NCBI GenBank assembly: GCA_907163345.1
Contig: CAJQUN010000003.1
Location: 5,140,108 to 5,204,107 of the forward strand
Reading direction: 5' to 3'
Source: Haberlea rhodopensis
Lineage: Eukaryota; Streptophyta; Magnoliopsida; Lamiales; Gesneriaceae
DNA: 64,000 nucleotides
Each line of letters starts with the position of its first letter. Within the stretch, counting starts at the first letter, position 1. Shown in pieces: positions 33,405 to 44,515 of the stretch. Both the position numbers and the translations under genes were made by a program. The notes below the pieces were generated by a model, which was not told where the DNA came from, did not search any database, and saw only the letters and a program-made list of their open reading frames with translations.

Positions 33405-35306
33405 GCCGAGGACGCAAACGACGTTGTGGCAGGTACCATTTATTTAAACGAATTACCTGCGTATACATTGTTTGATTGTGGTGCCACACACTCGTTTATA
33501 TCTAAGAGGTTTGCTAAGAAACTAGCCCTTAAGCCTGAACTGCTTAGTGAACCATACAATGTAGCAACACCAGCTAATAAAACTCTAATAGCACATAGTA
33601 TTCACCGAGATTGTAATCTCAGTATTAATGAAAGGATGTTTAATGCTGAGTTAATTCAACTCAACATGAGGCAGAGACGATGGATCGAACTTCTAAAAGA
33701 CTACGATCTCACTATTAGCTATCACCCCGGCAAGGCAAACAAAGTAGCAGATGCTTTGAGCCGGAAAGGCAAAGGGAAAATAATCTTAGCTACGGTCTCA
33801 GCTCAACCTTGTCTTCGAGAGACCATCAAGCTAAGCCAAGATCAAGATCCGAGCCTAACCAAGCTAAAAGAACAAGTCAGGGAGAAGGAAATTACTGACT
33901 TTGAGATCGATAACAAGGGAATTCTGTGGATGAAAGGACGATTGTGCGTGCCAGATGTGAACAACATAAGACAAGAAGTAATGTCTGAAGCGTACAAGTC
34001 AAAGTTTTCAGTCCACCCTGGGAGTACAAAGATGTACAAGGATCTGAAGGAAAGTTTTTGGTGGAACGCAATGAAAAAGGATGTAGCTGAATTTGTTGCC
34101 CGATGCTTGGTATGTCAACAAGTCAAAGCTGAGCATCAAAGACCCGGAGGACTTCTTCAACCTCTGGAAATCCCTGAATGGAAATGGGATCACATCTCCA
34201 TGGATTTCGTCGTGGGACTACCAAAGTCAAAGCAGAGCCATGACGGAATATGGGTAATTGTTGACAGACTAACCAAGTCAGCACACTTCCTACCTGTCCG
34301 CATGAACTACAACTTGGATAAGTTGGCAACACTATATATGGACAATATAGTGAGATTGCATGGAGTCCCAGTAAGCATCCTATCCGACAGAGATCCTAGA
34401 TTCGTGTCGCGTTTCTGGAAAAGCTTTCAGCAAGCTATGGGAAGTAAGGTAACTCTTAGCACGGCTTATCACCCACAAACTGATGGCCAGACGGAGAGGA
34501 CTATCCAAACCCTCGAAGACATGCTAAGAGCTTGTGTATTGGATTTTACTGCAAATTGGAGCGAACTATTACCTCTAGTCGAGTTTGCTTACAATAACAG
34601 CTACCACAGTAGTATTGGGATGGCGCCATACGAAGCACTCTATGGGCGCAAATGCCGATCACCATTGTATTGGGATGAAGTAGGAGAAAGAGCTATCACA
34701 GGGCCGGAATTAGTACAAGCTACTAGCGACAAGATAGCTATTATCAGAGATAGACTTAAGACAGCACAGGACCGACAGAAAAGTTGGGCTGATCTGAAAA
34801 GAAGACCCGTGGATATAGAGATTGGTGAGAAAGTCTATGTAAAGATTTCACCAATGAAAGGAGTAATTAGATTCGACAAAAAGGGAAAGTTGAACCCAAG
34901 ATATGTGGGACCATTTGAAGTTTTAGAAAAGGTGGGAACGCTAGCATACAAAATAGCACTACCGCCAAATATGTCAAGAATTCACAATGTCTTCCACGTA
35001 TCACAACTAAGGAAGTACATTGCCGACCCAAGCCATGTACTGGAAGCAGAACCCCTAGTAACTCAAGGGAATTTGGACGAAACATTGAAATATGAAGAAA
35101 TCCCAATCCGTATTCTGGATACCAAGGACCAAGTTCTGAGAAGAAGGACCATTCCTTACGTCAAGGTCCAATGGTCAAACCATACGGAAAGAGAAGCTAC
35201 TTGGGAAATGGAAGAATCAATGCGGGAGAAATATCCCTATCTTTTCCTAAATCAAGTTGACTCGAGTTTCGAGGACGGAACTTCCAATAAGGAGGGAGGG
35301 ATGTAA
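33405..35306 (+). CDS. gypsy Pol lacking RT (PR, RNase H end, INT, chromo)
   Basis: One open frame without internal stops. The protease part (TLFDCGATHSFISKRFAKKL, active-site D-C-G-A in place of the common D-S/T-G) is cut off at about 33665 and fused in frame to the last RNase H residues (LLKDYDLTISYHPGKANKVA). Then come the integrase zinc finger (HPGSTKMYKD, CLVCQQVKA), the integrase core with its three acidic residues (DHISMDFVVG; LSDRDPRFVS; HPQTDGQTERTIQTLE), the GPY/F-type region (LNPRYVGPFEVLEKVGTLAY) and a chromodomain-like tail (YVKVQWSNHTEREATWEME). RT is entirely absent. A complete integrase in a recently inserted copy suggests the protein may still be functional. No start ATG is needed if the amber codon is read through; the first in-frame internal ATG is downstream. 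Confidence 0.88.
   Translation, partial: AEDANDVVAGTIYLNELPAYTLFDCGATHSFISKRFAKKLALKPELLSEPYNVATPANKTLIAHSIHRDCNLSINERMFNAELIQLNMRQRRWIELLKDYDLTISYHPGKANKVADALSRKGKGKIILATVSAQPCLRETIKLSQDQDPSLTKLKEQVREKEITDFEIDNKGILWMKGRLCVPDVNNIRQEVMSEAYKSKFSVHPGSTKMYKDLKESFWWNAMKKDVAEFVARCLVCQQVKAEHQRPGGLLQPLEIPEWKWDHISMDFVVGLPKSKQSHDGIWVIVDRLTKSAHFLPVRMNYNLDKLATLYMDNIVRLHGVPVSILSDRDPRFVSRFWKSFQQAMGSKVTLSTAYHPQTDGQTERTIQTLEDMLRACVLDFTANWSELLPLVEFAYNNSYHSSIGMAPYEALYGRKCRSPLYWDEVGERAITGPELVQATSDKIAIIRDRLKTAQDRQKSWADLKRRPVDIEIGEKVYVKISPMKGVIRFDKKGKLNPRYVGPFEVLEKVGTLAYKIALPPNMSRIHNVFHVSQLRKYIADPSHVLEAEPLVTQGNLDETLKYEEIPIRILDTKDQVLRRRTIPYVKVQWSNHTEREATWEMEESMREKYPYLFLNQVDSSFEDGTSNKEGGM
35289..35301 (+). other. 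Polypurine tract
   Basis: AAGGAGGGAGGGA directly before the 3' LTR; it overlaps the end of pol. Confidence 0.8.
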
Positions 35307-37358
35307 AGACCCGGATTTTTGTTAAGGGGTAATAAATAAAAATAAAACTTGACTAAAAAGAGTTTGAAAATTCCTAAACTCTAGCCTAGAGTTTCAATAC
35401 ATCAAGGAGTCCCTAACCTAATCAAACTCCTTCCTTATTGATTGAATTTCAGCAGCTTAGATCGAACCAAACTCCTTCCATTTAAATCGAAATTCAGCAA
35501 CATGGATCGAACAAAATCTGGTAAACTTCATCCGAAAACTTCACCCTTTTGTTCCATGATTTACCAAAGCATCAAACACCTCCAAAGGACTTTCAAGACT
35601 CTCGAAATCTCACCCCTTCTCAAGCCACATACCTCAGCCTTCGAAAGACTCCATCCAAGACGCAATCAAAGATCAAAACAGAATCTGTTCTTCCACCTCA
35701 AAGATTTCAGAATCGGATCCCTTCGATTTCGAGTTAGAGTCCAACTCAAACTCCTAAAGTTTGGTCCAACCATCACCTATAAATATAAGTGCCAACCTTG
35801 AGAAATTTACATCACAATTTCCCTTCCTTCTCAGCCTCCAAAAGCCGAGGACTCACGGTTTCTGTCCAACAAATTCCAGTAGCTTAACGCCTTCGATAAT
35901 CCCTCCACAAAGCAGAAACCGTTGCACGTTTTTACCAGAACTTGATCATCGAATTATTCCAGCAACCAGCACCGAGATCAAGCCGTAACCCCTACTTTGT
36001 TTTCATAAATCCTTCCAGCAGCCCATGTTCGAAAGCGTGAGCAATCTGCCCCAAAATCTTTAAGCAATCCATTCGAAACTCTTGCACAGAAACAGATCGA
36101 ATTCCTCATCTTCTGTCAACTTCTCGAAGGTGCAGATTATCACTTGAAAAACCACCAAAGTTCAGATACAATTCTGTCCAAATCCTTTCCAAATTATCAG
36201 CAAGTTTTGAGAACTAAAACCAAGTGATTTTGGCCAAGTTTCAGCAACCTAACCATCGACTTGTTCCAGCCAAGAACTCCCAGCTTCTGTTCGATTGTCA
36301 GCAACATAACCGAGCCAAGTTTCATCACCTTGTCCCATCGAAGTGCAACCATTGTTCTATTCAAATTCGTCGAGAAATTCTGTTCGAGAGTTTCCAGAAG
36401 TGGTTCGGGTGCTCCCTGATTTGGTTCGAGCTTTCGGCAGCCTACTCGTGTTGTTCGAAAGCCAAGGAAGATAAGAATTCATCCGTGTGTTTCAATCCCT
36501 TGATCAAGCAAGCAAGTATCAAAGCACTGTAAGTGGGCTTTTGTTATGTATATTCGTTTTGTTTTCTAAAATCATATAGTATGTTTTAAAATTCCCAATC
36601 GATATGTATTATGTTGAAATTATGAAAGTATTATTTTGTAAGCACGCTAAACTCGAAATCTAATTGGATTTGGATCCCCATGACCCTGATGCGGTGGGAT
36701 GTAACCGCTAAAAGAACCTTATACGGTGGTAATCCGTTGTTTTTGGATTATCCAGACCCTTTATTCGTGGGTTAGCCGATGTTATGACCTCATCTCTAGG
36801 AGGGTTAAGTCTAGAGACTGATATCAGTACCAAGAAGAGAGTAGAATGCTTTACTGTGCTTAAGTATATGAAAATTATGAAACGATATGTTATGTCATGG
36901 CTCGTAAGGGCAACCAAGTATGTTAAGATACATTCATATCGGTTTATGCAAGTCTTATGTTCCAAGTTTATGAAAATTATGTATATGTATGATATCGATT
37001 GTCCCCCACTTGCTGAGTGTTTTCCAAAGCACTCAACCCCTTACTCTACATACCCAGATAAAGCCGAAGAAGAATTAGAGCAAGAAGAAGAGCACCAATT
37101 CTCGGGTTGGTGAATCAAGTCCGCTGCGTAGTTCAAGATATTTTATGTTTTCAAGTTTTCCAGTTTTAAGACAATTTTAATTATTCAGTTGTTAGGTTTT
37201 AATTCCGCATTCCTTTATTCATTGTAAAGACAATGGGTTTTTATATTTATGGAAAAAGACTGGTTTTTCGGTCGTTATGATATTACGAGGCTTATTGGTT
37301 TCATAGTTGTAAAGGAAATCAATGCCGGTGTTATTGACCCCGGTCTCGGGGCGTGACA
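35302..37358 (+). repeat. 3' LTR, 2057 bp
   Basis: Same length as the 5' LTR. Differences seen at 36120, 36560, 36743, 37161, 37303 and 37351 (offset 5372 from the 5' copy). Confidence 0.93.
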
Positions 37359-38265
37359 GTTAATATATAAACTTACAGTGGTTCATCACTTTGTTTCCAA
37401 CAGCATAATCGAGAGTTCAACCTTTTCTACCATCACAGTCAGGCACATGGAATCCTATAATTTTAGTGAAAAAGTTGGGCCCAAATGATCCAAGGTTGCT
37501 GGTTGCACTGGGCAATCTCCACCTGCTGCGGTATAGCATGTACCAATGATTTGGGTTTGTTACATTAGGAGTCTATATAATTGACATCCTAAGCTGGAAA
37601 CATAGTTTTAGAATCCCAAATCATGGATCCCTAAATCTAAATGATGGAGCCAAAGGTTTAAGGGAGAAGTACGTTAGTGCATAACCTCAAACTATCTGAA
37701 CCCCTGTCAGTGATCCTATTATTGATGATTTCAAGTGAAACATGTTGATCACTCCATAGATACTTCGTTGTGAGACAGATACTTTATGTAAGAAAGTGCA
37801 CAGACAGACATGAAAAGCAGCAATGACACAAAGACATTTACACTGGTTCAATATCATTCTAAGGACCAGCCACAGTTCTTCAGCGATAATTAGCTAAGAT
37901 CCACTAGAACAACAACACCATGTCAACTGCAGCAGCTGTAATGACCCTCTTGGGACTCCACCTGCAAAATGTTCAACAGCAGCATTACAACTAATTCATT
38001 AGTCAGAGGCAGTAAAGACACGTCTGGGTTTATCTCTACTGGATGGAGTCCTTGCAATAAACATGTTTCTTAAGGAAATCATGTAATCATCCAATACATG
38101 GCCTAGTGGTCTACACCGCACCAATCCAATAGGCAACATAAGTTTCGAGCTGAATAAATAGTATTTGAGTACCCTTGTGTGGTTTTGAATATAGTCATTT
38201 TACCTCATTGTGGTTTCAAAAAATGGCATCCACGGAAGGGTATTTTGCACATATTCACAAAATAC

Positions 38266-38424
38266 AAGGGGTAAATGCCTATATTCAAAACCAAAAGGGG
38301 GTAAAATGCCTAATTTCAAACCAAATTGGGGTAATCTGCTTATTTTTAAAACACACTAAGGTAAAATGCATATTTTCAAAACACATGAATAATCTGTCTA
38401 TTTGCAAAACCAGATGGGATTAAT
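38266..38424. repeat. About 31-bp degenerate tandem repeat
   Basis: Roughly five units of the type GGGGTAAAATGCCTATTTTC followed by AAAACCAAAT. An inverted copy of the same motif precedes it at 38180-38218. Confidence 0.75.
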
Positions 38425-40041
38425 CCTCCACTAGCTCCTTAGCTCCTTATTCAAATAATATTGAAGTTGAATATTCAACGTCAATGATGATGATGATCTT
38501 CAAAACATACAGATCAATCAGTGATATTATAAGAATATTATAAGGCCAATAAACAAAATTGGCCTACAAATTAAATCTTCAATAAACATAAGCCTAGATA
38601 CCAAATTATAATTAATATATTTAATAGTAGCTTTAAATTTTTAATCATCTTATCCTAATAATTCATTATCACTTTGTCGATCATCCCCCCAACACCTCCC
38701 CCTAAACTGTAGCTCGATTCTAATATTATCACACATACAGACAATATGGCCCTCCCACCCCACCTCCATTACTCCTTATTCTATTGTATTATGTCCATGC
38801 TCGTGCATGTGTGGTGTTCATAGATTAATAATTATATTGTTGTAGTAAGTTACCATTTTTTTTTATTTTACCCTAAAAACATATACTTTATTCAATTTTA
38901 GAATGCTATATATGACAATAATTCCCTAAATAAAATGGAATCTGTAACAATTTAACCAATGTGGTGTCGTTAATAGTACTATTTCGAACAATTTTAAGTA
39001 ACAGTTTGCTAATAATACTAGATGTTATCTTCCACAAGTGTATATCATAAGTAATAACAAAAGCACCAATACAATAATAATAAATAATATCATCACACAC
39101 ACACAAAAGGAAAAAAAGTGAATTTATTTCAGAAATATGATTACATAACCTTTCCAATATTTTCAGTGCCTAATTATTACCCAAAAAGAGTCGGAATGAG
39201 AATCTCATAAAAGTTTGAGACCTTTTGTTAAAAAAATAAAAATTGATGGTACCACGTATGTGAAATCCTCCAAGTTGGCTTCTATGTGAGCCACGATTGG
39301 TTGAGACTAGTGAGGACATCAAAACCATACATCTGAATTAGTTATAAAAATATTTCAAATACATGATCAATATGACATGAAGGGCGTTGTCATTGGATGC
39401 AGCATCAAGGTAACTAACTACAAGTCACCCTCCCTATTAATTTATATCTATATCCATTTCTATATATTATTGAAATACCTTCACATGCTAATTAATTGTC
39501 TCCAGAAAATGTAAAGCCCTATATTTTTATTGGCCGAAAAATTATTAAATTTTTAAATTAAGCCAACCTAAAAAATATGATGCTCATACAAAATCCAGAA
39601 CGAGAAATTTACAGAGTATTTTTTAGAAGGAGTGAGCTAAATATTTTTACGCATATTACAGTAACTCAAACTCTATTTACAGAATTGATGCGGTAATAAA
39701 GACTAAAAATGCTTTAATAAGGAAAGTGATACCACAGCTTTGCATGATCGCACGTGCGAAATCTTTCCTATTCTTACCGCATCCAGACAATAATGCGTAG
39801 TTGAAAAAATGACGATAATGTCCCCACCACGTTTTTCCATCTATGTCTACAAGCTGATAAAAACTGTTCCAAGTTCCAACAGAACAATCACATAACTTCA
39901 CGTCACGTTTCTTTCCATTTCCAGACACCCGATTTACCATATTACCCTCCAATTATTACCTACCACATGATGACCTTAGATTTTTCTTCAATTTTTGTAA
40001 TTTTTATTTGAAGTGAGCCTAAATTTTTTCCTCACACTGCG

Positions 40042-40101
40042 GAACTCAAACATAAATCTTTCTAAAAAAGTGAACTCAAACATAAATCTTTCTAAAAAAG
40101 G
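40042..40101. repeat. 30-bp tandem duplication
   Basis: GAACTCAAACATAAATCTTT plus ten further bases is repeated twice without spacer. Confidence 0.85.
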
Positions 40102-41449
40102 AGTGAGTTTTTAACCAAGACGGTAAAATAAGAAGCTCAAATTTTCTTATATTACTAAATTGGCATGGAAATGGATGCCCCAAAAAATACTAAATCAAGT
40201 GAAGTATTTGCAATTGCTTATTCAAAGCATTTATATGTTGTTTTTACTTAAAGTTGAAAAAAGTTATTTTTAAGCAAAAGTATTGAGTGCTGCTATTAAA
40301 ATAAAAATGCAGCTTAATAAACTTCAATTAATTACAAAATTACCACCAAACAACTTAAAACAGTCAAAAATATGTTATGACCTGCTTCACAGATTCTGTT
40401 TTTTTCTGCTTATTTTTAGAGAAGCAATAACAGAATTAAAGAAATAAAACACTCAAAGTTTTTTTATCTGAAAAATTGATAAACAGTTTATAAAAATATT
40501 TATAAACATCCATTTAATATTGTAGCTTTAAATTAAATTGACGAGGAGGAAGGAGAGTGAATGAAGACTTAAATAAAGGGAAAGGAATCTGGACCATTAA
40601 TAACAGACAATGATGGATCCACTCTTTAATCACACGGACGCAGAAACCTATACAGACAAACAATTCCCCCACTCTTTTTCATGTTACTTGTTGGTTATCG
40701 GATATATCAATGACTCAAATTTATTAAAATTTATTATTATATTAGATCACATATTAAAAAATAAAATATTGATAAATTTGGGTCATTAATCCAATATTTA
40801 GGATAGTGTCTCATGGTATAGTCAAGAATAATTCTTTTTTCATACACTAAATCTGTGTTAACTGCACTAAGTATATGTTTATCTCGAATGACATGATAAT
40901 ATTGATAATATATATAACGAGCAAAAGCATTAATGTTGATAAGATTTAAATTATGTTTACAATTAGAAAATTTAAGAAAAATGAAGAGAGAGAAGCCAAT
41001 AGATGTGTAGAGAGAGAAACACGTTTCACAACGCCATGTGAACAACAGCTGTGTCCACTCCCCATTCAACTATTTCCCATCTCTCGTTTAAACTGTGTAC
41101 ATTTTTATTCCACTTATGGTAAACAATGTAGCTCTATGTGTATATATATATATATAATAATAGAATAACTATATAAATACATATTTTTTTTGATATATAA
41201 TATGTGGGTCTATATAAATATTGTGTGGAGTCTGTGTTATAAAATGATAATCCAATAATTGCACCACATACAATGTATTCCACCCATCGTAGTGTGTATT
41301 TAGCCTAATTTTTGGTGTGTTACTAATTTTTATTATTTATGTTAATTTATTTCTCAAGAATGACGTTATACATTAATATCTAGAAATTTTGTATTTTGAT
41401 GTGTTATAAACACCTAATCCATATAAGTATTTTACTGTAGAGTCTTTAA

Positions 41450-42731
41450 GGGGGGTGTATTGGTTATAGACTGTTATTGAATTTTAATGACTTTTATGGA
41501 GTTTAAAAGTCTAGAAGTATTCAATCTAGACTTTTATATACTCTACAAAAGTCTAATGGTATTCAAGACAGACTTTCGTAGAGTTTTAAAAAGTCAGGTG
41601 GTATTCAAATTTGAATTTTTAAAACTCCATAAAAGTCTATATGTATCCAAAATCTCATAGACTTTTAATGATTTCTGTTGAAATCTTTAGGTACAAAGTT
41701 TGATGCTCCATGTACATCCCAAAAAAGTTAAAAATTCTCCACCACTCATAGTAAAGATTTGGAATGACTTTTAATTTTAATTACCCTCATCTCTCTTTAC
41801 TCTTTGCTATTTTCATTTCCGAACGACCACCTCCCCATTGGCTTTTCCTCCCCTGTTTTCTACATGTACCATTTCTTTAATTCCTAATGTGCGGCTCTTT
41901 CTTCAATTATTGTTTTTTTCACATCTTATATTTTTATCCAATATAATACTATATTTACACAAGTATTTTGATAAAATAGCAAGGTAGTGTGCTCAATTTT
42001 TATTAGATGATAGATTTTTAAAACGATTGTATGGGTCTATATCTATAAACAATTATAATAAATATTTTTCTAAAATAAAAGATATTTATAACGATATAAA
42101 TTATCATGTTTAATTTAAAAAGTATGTTTTAAGAATTTTTATAGTAGTCAACTATCATCAAAAATTATTTTAAGTTTTATAAAATGTTATTTAATAGAAA
42201 ACTTTTGTTTTATTACACAAAATTATAGATTACAATTATATATCAACATTAACTGAATCTTCAAAGTCGTCATCTTGAAGATATAAAAAAGCTGTTCAAT
42301 ATTTGTCATGCAAAAGAATTGAATAGGTATTTTTCACATTTTTGACTGTTAAATAAGTAAAATGTGTTTACATTAATAGTAAAAAAAAATTGTATGTTGA
42401 AGAAGTTATTTATGTTCAATTGTTAGTTCAAATAAATCAATTATAAGTTATAAAATCTATAGAGTCTATAAAATTCTTTTGATAATACCGTGTAATTCTA
42501 TAAAAGTTATTAGAATTCTATCAATTTCATAAAAGTCCATCATTTAAAAAAAGTCATTAAAAGTCGATAAATTCCATAGAAATCTATTGAAAAAGTCTAC
42601 GAGACTCTATACAAATCTTTTTATAACTCCATCGAATTCTATAAAAGTCAATAGAAATCATCAACTCCATAAAAGTCAATCATTTAAAAAAGTCATTAAA
42701 AGTCAATAAAAGTCTAGATTGAATGCACCCC
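41450..42731. mobile_element. PIF/Harbinger-like TIR element
   Basis: A 1282-bp element starting GGGGGGTGTATTGGTTATAG and ending CTAGATTGAATGCACCCC. Subterminal GACTTTTAATGACTTTTAT motifs appear inverted at both ends. The flanks are TAA at 41447-41449 and 42732-42734, the 3-bp TWA target duplication typical of PIF/Harbinger. No transposase ORF, so it is a non-autonomous derivative. Confidence 0.7.
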
Positions 42732-42734
42732 TAA

Positions 42735-44230
42735 ATTATTCTATTTGGTATATGACCACGGATGATACTAAAACAACCTCTTTTATAACTATCTTGATGG
42801 AGTTAGGAGTCTAAATTTGATTGCTATGACAAATAAAATCATTAATTTTATTAAAACGATATATTTTCTAATTGGAATTGTTTAATATAATTTTTAAATT
42901 TTTTCCTTGAGAAAGACATCTCATCGTCCTAAAAAAAGCAAAAATAAAGGAAACTTCATTAAAGTATCAATGTGAAACATGGTATGAAATTCGAATCCCA
43001 CTTATGAAATGGAGTAAGATGGATTTAGTGATCATTTGTAGTATAATTAGAAGAGAAATTTAACTTATATGATGTTCAAATTGTTTTTAAATGAGCTTAG
43101 ACTTGATTAAAAAATAGTACTTGGGGGCTCAATCATTACAATTATTTTTACAAAAAAAACATTTAAAGCTTTTAAGAAATTGAAGATTATAGTATGCAAT
43201 TTATTATAAAATAATTATAAAATAGTAATAAATTAATTATTTTTTAGAAAATGAGATCAAAAAGTTTTGATAATTTTTTATCAAATTTTGATGGAGCACG
43301 AGCCTTTCATATGGCATCCCAAAGCATAATCTCTGATGGGGTCCTAATAGTGGTAACCTTAAAGATATAAATTATATCTGGTGTATATATATAAAATACA
43401 TATTAGATATATGATATAAATATATGGAAGGATACACCATCTTTAAAAGCAACAACAATATAAGCGTCACTGAGTGTGTGCCTTTTCACATTTTCCCATT
43501 CACCAAAAGTTTGGATCATATTTTTTTTTATCAAATTTTGATGGAGCACGAGCCTTTCATATTGCATCCCAAAGCAATAATAATTGATGCGGCTTTTAAC
43601 AGTGGTAACCTTGAAGACATAAATTATGGTGTATGATACCTCTCGACGGGGGATCGATCTATCTAATAAGTTTTAACCGACTCAATTTGATTAAGCAAGC
43701 TATAACTCATTTACCCTGTATATTCAAATAAAACACATCTCGTCTGGCTCATTGACTGATGTACATTTGCAAGGGCCCATTTTCTTAAACAAAAAGGAGT
43801 TGTAGGGTTTTGGAAGATATCTCTCAATATTTTCGGGATAGACATGGATCTAGTTGCCATATACAATACAATTTCATATTGACTAGAACTCTTATCCTAT
43901 GTTGATTGTGACTCTACATCTATCTTGCCATATACAATACAATTACATATTGACTAGAACTATTATCCTTTGTTGATTGAGACTCTACATCATAAATAGA
44001 GGGCTCGTAACCCTCATTCAGGTACACGATTACTTATGCAAAAGTCGATAATTTCAATACTTTTTTTCTATTGAAACATTTACTGACTTGGGCGTTAGAG
44101 TGGCTTCGGCGGAGTCATTTTACCATTTTTTTATACATAGATATATTTTGGGGAGCGGTTCAATATGGTTTAATTGAAGATAAACCATTTATTGTATTAT
44201 TGCTCAATATTTATTAAAAATCACACTTTT
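42735..44230. other. BRI1 upstream region with duplications
   Basis: Non-coding. A 110-bp block at 43277-43386 recurs at 43526-43635 (TTTTGATGGAGCACGAGCCT in both). A block at 43430-43512 (GTAACTGAGTGTGTGCCTT-like) recurs at 44252-44322 next to the putative BRI1 leader. A 71-bp unit is tandemly duplicated at 43855-43925 and 43926-43996. Confidence 0.75.
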
Positions 44231-44236
44231 TAATGA

Positions 44237-44250
44237 TATATATATAAAAG
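44237..44250 (+). promoter_or_regulatory. Candidate TATA box of BRI1
   Basis: TATATATATAAAAG about 265 bases before the ATG at 44516, a plausible TATA position for a leader of roughly 240 bases. Pattern only. Confidence 0.4.
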
Positions 44251-44515
44251 ACAATATCTTTAAAAACGACAGCAACGTAAACGTAACTGAGTGTGTGCCT
44301 TCTCTATTCACCAAAATTTCTTAAAAAATATAAACACCCTTCTTATGTACCCCCCGTCCTTTGACTCCTTTCATTTTCAGCCTCTCTCAATACTTCCAAT
44401 CAAATTTCAGTTCATACACATCATCTTCCTCTGTGATGGAAGAAACGAAAGAGCAGACCAGTTCCTAATCAGAAAGTAAAGAAACAAAATACCCCATAAA
44501 GATTAAATCTTTGAA

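Larger units (their letters stand above)
29930..37358 (+). mobile_element. Young Ty3/gypsy chromovirus, RT deleted
   Basis: A 7429-bp element with perfect 5-bp target duplication GTTAA (29925-29929 and 37359-37363) and two 2057-bp LTRs that differ, by my eye count, at six positions. It has a primer-binding site, gag with zinc knuckle, protease, the end of RNase H, integrase with a chromodomain-like tail, and a polypurine tract. The reverse transcriptase and most of RNase H are missing as an in-frame deletion near 33665. It must have been mobilised by enzymes from another copy, and recently. The chromodomain-like C-terminus supports the chromovirus (Del/Tekay) branch. Confidence 0.92.
37364..41446. 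other. Intergenic, AT-rich, no gene seen
   Basis: No convincing coding sequence. A minus-strand ORF at 39952-39677 (91 codons) has no recognised domain. Contains the small tandem repeats listed separately. Confidence 0.5.

Noticed and set aside
39677..39952. 91-codon minus-strand ORF
   Set aside because: No recognised family and the flanks show no gene structure; kept only as a remark in the intergenic entry.
40737..41069. 110-codon minus-strand ORF
   Set aside because: AT-biased composition, no domain, no splice or promoter context; probably a chance or repeat-derived frame.
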